A stretch of 64,000 nt of DNA, from contig NZ_MRYA01000003.1 of the NCBI RefSeq assembly GCF_001921745.1, forward strand, positions 1 to 64,000, given 5' to 3'. Source of the DNA: Psychrobacter sp. Cmf 22.2. GTDB lineage: Bacteria > Pseudomonadota > Gammaproteobacteria > Pseudomonadales > Moraxellaceae. Shown in pieces: positions 58,312 through 64,000 of this stretch. Numbering within the stretch: position 1 is the stretch's first letter; every line of letters begins with the position of its first letter. The translations under genes were made by a program, and so were the position numbers. Below the pieces are notes generated by a model, which worked only from the letters and a program-made list of their open reading frames with translations, ran no database searches and was not told the DNA's origin.

Positions 58312-58959
58312 CTATCTGATTATTTTTCCTGTTAAGGCATCTCCGATCTGGCTTGGTAACTTATAACCTAGTGTATCTCCCGTTAGATAATGCACTCGTT
58401 TGTCCAGATTACTGTGTTTATTGTCATCAAGAAAATAAGCCTGTGCTTGATTTAACGTTAATGCTGGAGGTTTTCCTGAAGGGTTACAGCTCGTCGACAC
58501 AACAAAGCCGTAAGGGTTGTCTGGTGAAACCATATGCGTGCATAGCTGTTGGACTACAGGGTGGGCAATAATACGTACGGCCACACTATCGTGTTCTCCA
58601 GTAATCCATGACGGAATAGGTACAGTCAGCTGTTTTGATAAGGGCAGTAACCAAGTATGAGCCTGTTTTGAGATAGCTTCTGGGTGCATATGCCAACTCT
58701 CAAGGACCGTTTGACGTTGACTGTCGTTTAGGTCATCTAATAGTGACGCTATGCGGTGAACATCATCAGTGACTACAATCATACCTTTATGTACTGGCCG
58801 TTGTTTCATAGCCAGTAACTGCTGCACTGCCATTTGGTTAAATGGATCACAGCCGATACCCCAGACGCTTTCAGTTGGATAAGCGAGTAGCTTTCCTTCT
58901 TTAAGCCAATCAGCAGCTTGAACGACAGAATCAGTAGTGATGGATGCAGATTGTTTCAT
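58312..58959 (-). CDS. tsaC: L-threonylcarbamoyladenylate synthase (TsaC)
   Basis: Makes threonylcarbamoyl-AMP for the tRNA t6A37 modification. 215 residues, YrdC/Sua5 fold. The N-terminal LLAYPTESVWGIGCDPFN, the KxR signature in MKQRPVHKGMIVV and the ATP-binding STSCNPSGKPPALT are present. It lies in the order rsmB, thrC, LysM protein, dprA, tsaC (read on the minus strand). This resembles the origin-proximal cluster of Pseudomonas. Confidence 0.94.
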   Translation of the reverse strand: MKQSASITTDSVVQAADWLKEGKLLAYPTESVWGIGCDPFNQMAVQQLLAMKQRPVHKGMIVVTDDVHRIASLLDDLNDSQRQTVLESWHMHPEAISKQAHTWLLPLSKQLTVPIPSWITGEHDSVAVRIIAHPVVQQLCTHMVSPDNPYGFVVSTSCNPSGKPPALTLNQAQAYFLDDNKHSNLDKRVHYLTGDTLGYKLPSQIGDALTGKIIR

Positions 58960-59117
58960 GGCTTGAGTGCTTCAAAAAGATAGGAGTTTAAGCACTCATA
59001 ATAACATATGACAAAGAAAGACTAGGATAGCAGAGTTTGAAATTACCAAAATTGTTCTTGGTTTAAATACTCAATAACTGGAATAAAGAAGAACTTCAAG
59101 CTAAGTAAGAAATAGTT

Positions 59118-60347
59118 TTAGACGCGTAAGTAGCGCCCGCCTTGCACACTGATAACCCCTAACAATTCAAGCTCCATCAACTGGCCAATTAGCTGCGGTG
59201 GGGCCATCTTGGTGGTCACTAACAATGCATCTAAATCCTGTCCATGCCAGTCAAGTTGATCATAAACACTCTGTAAATGTTCAGCGACGTCTATAGTGCT
59301 ACTAGAAGGCTTAAGGGTAGATGATTGTGAGTAGTGAGTAGCGGGGCGGCTATTTAGATCTGACAAATGAGAAATGGGGCTAATATTTGATGTGGTTCTC
59401 ACGGCTATTTTGTGCGAGCGACTACCATAATCTAGCTGATTATTAACATCCTCTATGACCTGTTTGGGATGGTAAATCAAAGTAGCGCCTTCACGTATCA
59501 GATAATGGCAGCCTTCTGCATTACTGTTATCAATATGACTTGGAATCGCAAAGACTTGCTTGCCTTGCTCAGAAGTTAGGCGCGCGGTAATCAAGGAGCC
59601 ACTTTGAATAGTCGCTTCGGTCACAATCGTCGCCAAGCTCAGTCCAGCGACTAGGCGGTTGCGACGCGGAAAAGTATGTTTGTGCGGCGGCGTATGCGGT
59701 AACAGCTCACTGATGATACAACCACCTTGCTCGATAATTTGTGCGAACAATTTGTCATGATGATTGGGATAATGCACATCAATCCCTGTACCCATGACCC
59801 CTATCGTACGGCCTTGAAGTTCAACGTCTGTTTGGGACAGTGCGCCTAGATGTGCCCGCTTATCTACACCCATTGCAAGCCCGCTTGTCACGACGTAACC
59901 TGTTTGCGCTAAGTACTGCGCAATGTCAAAAGTGATCTTTTGCGCATGTGCTGTCGGCTTTCGACTACCGACGATAGCGATTTGAGCTTGGTGCAAACGT
60001 GCGCTATTACCTCGATAAAATAACAATGGCGGTGGATCATATAACTGTAAAAGCTGGGAGGGATAATCGGGCTGATCGGCGAATAGTATACTATAGCGTT
60101 TTTCTAGCAACGCCTGCTGAATTCTATCAATATTGGCGAGCGTTTGATCTGGCTGCTCATGACGTTTGAGATGAGTATGATGAATACCCAACTGTCGCCA
60201 TGCTTCTACCGTCGCTTGCCAAGCAAGCTGCGCATCGCCAAAAAACGTGATAAGTTTATGATAAGCAGATAATGACGCATTCACCTCATACCATAGCGCC
60301 AAAATTGCACGCTGTTCAATTGATAGAGGAGGTAGATGTACTGTCAT
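59118..60347 (-). CDS. dprA: DNA processing protein DprA
   Basis: Loads RecA on incoming single-stranded DNA in natural transformation. 409 residues. An N-terminal SAM-like region precedes the Rossmann domain with GSRKPTAHAQKITFD near 135, GYVVTSGLAMGVDKRAHLGAL and GVMGTGIDVHYPNHH; a C-terminal winged-helix (SVYDQLDWHGQDLDALLV) follows. The ATG at 60347 is used; an in-frame TTG at 60362 would add five residues. It ends 158 bases before tsaC. comM elsewhere in the window is another transformation gene. Confidence 0.95.
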   Translation of the reverse strand: MTVHLPPLSIEQRAILALWYEVNASLSAYHKLITFFGDAQLAWQATVEAWRQLGIHHTHLKRHEQPDQTLANIDRIQQALLEKRYSILFADQPDYPSQLLQLYDPPPLLFYRGNSARLHQAQIAIVGSRKPTAHAQKITFDIAQYLAQTGYVVTSGLAMGVDKRAHLGALSQTDVELQGRTIGVMGTGIDVHYPNHHDKLFAQIIEQGGCIISELLPHTPPHKHTFPRRNRLVAGLSLATIVTEATIQSGSLITARLTSEQGKQVFAIPSHIDNSNAEGCHYLIREGATLIYHPKQVIEDVNNQLDYGSRSHKIAVRTTSNISPISHLSDLNSRPATHYSQSSTLKPSSSTIDVAEHLQSVYDQLDWHGQDLDALLVTTKMAPPQLIGQLMELELLGVISVQGGRYLRV

Positions 60348-60376
60348 AACGGTTTTACTCAATATAATATAAAAGA

Positions 60377-61474
60377 CTATAGGTAAGGTGGTGGCAACAG
60401 TTGATCACCGACATTTAAAGGCAACTCTGAGCTTAAAATATAAGCGTAGCTAATATCATCAAAAGTATTAAATACCATTGCCATACCAGCAGGCTCGCTT
60501 GGCAAGCGTACGGGTGTGTCATTGTCCATAGTATCGCGTACTAAAGGTCCTTTTCGATAGACTGTCAATACATCACCAGGTTTAGCCCCTTGGTTACTAC
60601 CCAAGTTGATAGCAACCACACTACCCTTCGCCGCAGAGCTGATTGAATCCATCACTCGAACGATCAATCCGCCACGGTTCACAGTGGCAGGCGCAGGATA
60701 GAATACTGGCGGAATAGAGTCGTCTAATTCGACAAACACGCGGTCGCCTTCCCGTACTTCTTTGCCATAAGAGTCCGTCAATTGCAGACTGCTCACACCA
60801 TTCTCTTCAACACTCGTTACCAAGCCGGTGGCTACTTGCGTCACCTCAAGACCAATGACCTCTTGGGTTCTAGGTTCAACATACATCTCACCTTCACGAT
60901 AAACGCCGTAGCGTTGGCCAACGATCAGTGGTATTCCTTTGGTATAAATCTTATCGCCACTAGCGGTGATCAAGTTACGATTTTTGGACGCTAATACATA
61001 AGGGGTAGTATTAAAGTCTTTTGGATTAACGATAATTGTCTTGTCTAACCAGTGCTGGATCGCTGCACGTGGAATCGCCGGAATACTATTGGCGACTGAA
61101 GTGACTGTGACTGTACTAGCCACCACATTGCCTGTTACTTGTCTTTCAATACCTGCGCAGCCCTCACCTGTATCCACACCGATCAGCGTCTTACCTTGAA
61201 TCACGCATAAGATAAGCACATCATTTGGATAGATAAGGTTGGGATTTTTAATTTGTTTATTGGTGGCCCAAATCTCTTTCCAGCGCCATGGACTATCTAA
61301 ATAGCGACCTGAAATATCCCATAACGTATCGCCTTTTTTGACGATGTAACGGTTAGGTGCATCAGCTTTGATAGTTGGCGGTGGGTTATTAGCGTGAGCA
61401 GTATTTATTAACATTGCACTACTAAAAGCAGTAGCAATCAGCGCTTTTGCTATAGAGTTTCGGCTCATTTTCAT
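60377..61474 (-). CDS. LysM-domain periplasmic protein
   Basis: 366 residues. A signal peptide ends at about residue 28 (INTAHA). One LysM domain (about 42-90: YIVKKGDTLWDISGRYL, NPNLIYPNDVLIL) is followed by about 270 residues without a catalytic motif, probably beta-rich (VTGNVVASTVTVTSV). It matches PA0020 of Pseudomonas in location (between def/rsmB-type genes and dprA) and architecture. Binding to peptidoglycan is expected. The GTG at 61486 is rejected in favour of the ATG at 61474. Confidence 0.88.
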   Translation of the reverse strand: MKMSRNSIAKALIATAFSSAMLINTAHANNPPPTIKADAPNRYIVKKGDTLWDISGRYLDSPWRWKEIWATNKQIKNPNLIYPNDVLILCVIQGKTLIGVDTGEGCAGIERQVTGNVVASTVTVTSVANSIPAIPRAAIQHWLDKTIIVNPKDFNTTPYVLASKNRNLITASGDKIYTKGIPLIVGQRYGVYREGEMYVEPRTQEVIGLEVTQVATGLVTSVEENGVSSLQLTDSYGKEVREGDRVFVELDDSIPPVFYPAPATVNRGGLIVRVMDSISSAAKGSVVAINLGSNQGAKPGDVLTVYRKGPLVRDTMDNDTPVRLPSEPAGMAMVFNTFDDISYAYILSSELPLNVGDQLLPPPYL

Positions 61475-61730
61475 GGTTATATCCACAAGTTTTAAAGTAC
61501 AGCGTAAATAGGATTTTGTTTTACTACTTATCCTTGCAAGATTGAATCCAACAAGTTGTTAGAATAGCTTATTAAGTAATAAGACAGTTAAAATTACAAT
61601 TATATACACAATAGCATATAACTAGACATCTATTTACAAAAATTCAAGCTGCTTCAAACTGGATAATTATGTATTTCAAATCTTATACAACCTAAAGAAT
61701 ATGAATTCATAAGCTCTATTGAAGAAGATA

Positions 61731-61771
61731 AAAAAAGCCTTACTATCCGATGTACGGAAAGCAAGGCTTTT
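61731..61771 (-). terminator. Terminator of thrC
   Basis: AAAAGCCTT (61733-61741) pairs with AAGGCTTTT (61763-61771), and TCCG/CGGA form an inner stem. The A run at 61731-61736 is the U tract of the minus strand. Confidence 0.82.
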
Positions 61772-61785
61772 CTCAATATAGACAA

Positions 61786-61801
61786 AGTTTCACGTGAAAC
61801 G
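61786..61801. promoter_or_regulatory. ParB-binding parS-like site (intergenic)
   Basis: A perfect 14-bp palindrome GTTTCACGTGAAAC (61787-61800), 14 of 16 positions of the full consensus. It lies between the thrC stop and its terminator. Confidence 0.75.
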
Positions 61802-61826
61802 AAGTATTTAAGTTTATGTCTATAAG

Positions 61827-63248
61827 CTACGTCAAATCAGCCGTTATATGCTGACGAATCTGTTCAGCGACCAACTCTGCTTTATTATTCAACACTATGA
61901 CATGTTGTGGTAAGTCTTCTAGTCCTTCAGTGTGAGCAGGACGCTCAATGTCTATTTGACCAACGGCTTCAATAATCGTATCTGCGAATTTGACTGGTAA
62001 AGCAGTCTCAGCACAGATGATAACTTCGCCATCTTGCTGTAGCTCTTTGGCAACTTTGATACCATCAGCAGTATGTGGGTCAACCAATTCGCTGTATGTT
62101 TCATACAAAGATTTAATCGTTTGCAGGCGGTCAACGTGGGTAGACTTGCCTGCAGCAAAGCCATAACGAGTATTAACAGCATCTAACACATCCGATAAAT
62201 CAAAACCTTGACCAGACTTTACCCCTTCAAATAGTTCATGAACACGCGCGCTGTCTTTTTCTAGTAACAAATAAACAAAGCGCTCAAAGTTTGACGCTTT
62301 AGAGATGTCCATTGAAGGGCTTGAGGTCACATAGGTTTTATCAGTTGCTCGTGGCTGGTAAGCACCTTGATTAAAGAAGTCATTTAGCACGTCATTTTCA
62401 TTGGTCGCGACGATAAGGCGGTCAACTGGTAGCCCCATTTCGCGCGCAATGTGTCCTGCGCAAACATTACCAAAGTTGCCAGACGGTACGCTAAAGCTGA
62501 CTTGCTCATCGTTGCTATTTGTCACCGCAAAGTAGGCTTTAAAATAATAAACAATCTGCGCTAAGATACGCCCCCAGTTGATGGAGTTGACTGTACCTAA
62601 ACTGTAAGCGGCTTTAAATTCCGCATCTTGTTGTAAGGCTTTAACGATATCTTGGCAATCATCAAACATACCGTCGATAGCGATATTATGGATATTATCA
62701 TCGGTTAAGCTATACATCTGCGCGCGCTGAAATTCGCTCATCTTGCCATGTGGTGATAGCATAAAGACTTCGATATTTTCTTTACCGCGCAGTGCATATT
62801 CTGCCGCACTACCCGTGTCACCGCTGGTCGCACCAATGATGGTAATACGGGCATTTTTTCTTTTAAGCACGTATTCAAACGCATTGCCCAAAAACTGCAT
62901 CGCCACATCTTTGAACGCGAGAGTTGGACCGTTTGACAGTCCTAGAATATAGAGATTGTCCTCAAGCTGACGCACTGGCGTAATCTCTGCACTGCCAAAT
63001 ATTTCAGTCGTATAAGTACGCTCAATAATATCTTTTAAATCAGCATAAGGAATATCGGTAGCAAAGCGCTGCATAATGGCTAGCGCAAGCTCTGGATAGC
63101 TAAGCGTACGCCATTCATCGAGTACAGCGCTATCAATACTTGGATAGTGCTCAGGCAGCATCAAACCACCATCTGGCGCAAGACCCATCAATAGAACATC
63201 ACTAAAATCCATTGGCGCTGTCTGACCACGGGTACTGATATATTTCAT
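61827..63248 (-). CDS. thrC: Threonine synthase
   Basis: PLP enzyme converting O-phosphohomoserine to threonine, the last step of threonine synthesis. 473 residues. The N-terminus MKYISTRGQTAPMDFSDVLL is typical, the PLP lysine lies in NGPTLAFKDVAMQFLGN near residue 111, and the phosphate loop is GATSGDTGSAAE. An interposed position between rsmB and the LysM gene; no other threonine genes are here. A terminator follows. Confidence 0.96.
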   Translation of the reverse strand: MKYISTRGQTAPMDFSDVLLMGLAPDGGLMLPEHYPSIDSAVLDEWRTLSYPELALAIMQRFATDIPYADLKDIIERTYTTEIFGSAEITPVRQLEDNLYILGLSNGPTLAFKDVAMQFLGNAFEYVLKRKNARITIIGATSGDTGSAAEYALRGKENIEVFMLSPHGKMSEFQRAQMYSLTDDNIHNIAIDGMFDDCQDIVKALQQDAEFKAAYSLGTVNSINWGRILAQIVYYFKAYFAVTNSNDEQVSFSVPSGNFGNVCAGHIAREMGLPVDRLIVATNENDVLNDFFNQGAYQPRATDKTYVTSSPSMDISKASNFERFVYLLLEKDSARVHELFEGVKSGQGFDLSDVLDAVNTRYGFAAGKSTHVDRLQTIKSLYETYSELVDPHTADGIKVAKELQQDGEVIICAETALPVKFADTIIEAVGQIDIERPAHTEGLEDLPQHVIVLNNKAELVAEQIRQHITADLT

Positions 63249-63437
63249 AGTGCATCCCTACTTAAAACGTCTAAAGTTAGTCTTTAGTACTTAAATCTCA
63301 AAATCGTATGAGCTGTCATAGGCCAATATTCTTGGCTTAGCATGTTGCTTTTGCAAAGGTTTATGTTCGGCCAAAAAACACTAGCCTACCACAATACGTT
63401 TAGAAGACTGAGAATGAGGTTCTGTCATTGTGTTATT

Positions 63438-64000
63438 TTATTCAGCAGTCTTTTGCAGCAGCGCATAATAAAAGCCATCACCGCCATCGCTATCAATCGG
63501 TAAGCATTGGCGACCGATCGCCTGCTCAATACCCCAGTTGCACTCTTTCGCAAATTCGATAGCAGTCGCATCGGGGTGGCGTGCGGTAAAGTCTTGCATT
63601 TGCTCAACGTTTTCTTGCTTTAAAATTGAGCAAGTCACATACAGCAAATAACCGCCTACTTTTACTTGTGGCCATAAATTATCTAAAATTTGCGCTTGTA
63701 ACTGTACCGTTTGGGCAATGTCTTCTTCGTGACGTAATAAGCTAATATCTGGATGACGACGAATCACCCCAGTCGCGGTACAAGGTGAATCTAACAAGAT
63801 AGCATCAAAAACTGCTCGGTCTTGGTTTGATTTTTGCTTTTTAGATTCAGAACCACCTTGCCATGTCGTCGCATCAGCGCAGACGATGTCAAGCTTGATA
63901 TCAGTCTTGGCTAAGCTTTCTAAATCATGCTTTTGTAAATTTAAACGCTCTAAATTTTCATAAATACGCTTAATACGCGGAGCTTCGTTATCAATAGCCG
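63438..64000 (-). CDS. rsmB: 16S rRNA m5C967 methyltransferase RsmB (partial)
   Basis: The reading frame is open from the stop at 63438 to the right edge, giving the C-terminal 187 codons; the N-terminus lies outside the window. It contains the m5C methyltransferase motifs: IYENLERLNLQKHDL, DAILLDSPCTATGVIRRHPD with the Cys-proline catalytic loop, the SAM segment, and VTCSILKQEN with the second cysteine. An insert SESKKQKSNQD just before motif IV is unusual but short. Gene order (rsmB first) matches Pseudomonas. Confidence 0.9.
   Translation of the reverse strand, partial: AIDNEAPRIKRIYENLERLNLQKHDLESLAKTDIKLDIVCADATTWQGGSESKKQKSNQDRAVFDAILLDSPCTATGVIRRHPDISLLRHEEDIAQTVQLQAQILDNLWPQVKVGGYLLYVTCSILKQENVEQMQDFTARHPDATAIEFAKECNWGIEQAIGRQCLPIDSDGGDGFYYALLQKTAE

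Larger units (their letters stand above)
61475..61826. other. Intergenic region LysM gene / thrC
   Basis: 352 bases holding the thrC terminator (61731-61771) and a parS-like site (61786-61801). The left part presumably has the LysM gene promoter. No gene. Confidence 0.6.

Noticed and set aside
1-64000. CRISPR array, prophage or rRNA operon
   Set aside because: No regularly spaced repeats, no phage structural or integrase genes, and no rRNA sequence seen; only one tRNA.

Overview
The window is a stretch of chromosome from a gammaproteobacterium of the Moraxellaceae, most likely Psychrobacter. This is inferred from gene content and protein character, since no database search was possible. The signs are a moderately AT-rich composition, a full Na+-translocating NADH:quinone reductase operon, a thrS-infC pair not followed by rpmI-rplT, HSL-type esterases, and a dprA/tsaC/rsmB neighbourhood arranged much as in Pseudomonas. 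Nothing looks like a prophage or plasmid, and no CRISPR array was seen. Almost all genes are chromosomal housekeeping genes.

Layout. 1-1161 is gene-free. 1162-7595 holds thrS, infC (ATT start), a TelA-family gene and rnr. 7702-10145 (minus) holds a BON-MscS channel gene and hisA. 11072-18869 is the Na+-NQR module nqrABCDEF with its flavin transferase gene apbE and maturation factor gene nqrM. 19233-25991 holds an MFS transporter, an HSL esterase, a GDSL (TesA-like) lipoprotein and the ABC pair ybbA-ybbP. 26027-28102 is an AT-rich islet with a UDG-fold protein, a protein that looks by eye like the second half of FtsZ, and a structured non-coding element. 28103-32522 holds a 2-hydroxyacid dehydrogenase, avtA and hchA, with two copies of a MITE-like element on either side of avtA-hchA, then a small membrane protein. 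32628-38593 holds hisH, hisB, a PanZ-like protein, tRNA-Phe, a secreted protein, a DUF4385 protein, gph and fhs. 38606-44795 holds comM, an Ntn-hydrolase acylase and hemN. 44885-47305 (minus) holds an SPFH protein, NfeD and an outer-membrane barrel. 47598-49811 holds bioF and bioC. 50029-52858 (minus) holds dnaK and grpE. 53184-58081 holds an esterase, two tandem metallophosphoesterases and a yfcH-type epimerase. 58312-64000 (minus) holds tsaC, dprA, a LysM protein, thrC and partial rsmB.

How it fits together. The nqr cluster is self-contained: six subunits, the ApbE enzyme that attaches FMN to NqrB and NqrC, and NqrM for maturation. Three ParB parS-like palindromes (21966, 57073, 61786), together with the rsmB/LysM/dprA/tsaC cluster, suggest the window lies near the chromosome origin. 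The most novel locus is 26.0-28.1 kb. Its minus-strand protein appears to keep the FtsZ T7-loop acidic pair and C-terminal domain but has no GTP-binding half. It sits tail to tail with a UDG-fold protein and next to a roughly 170-nt element closed by a strong imperfect stem. The two MITE-like copies, of 146 and 145 bp, are the other notable mobile-DNA signal.
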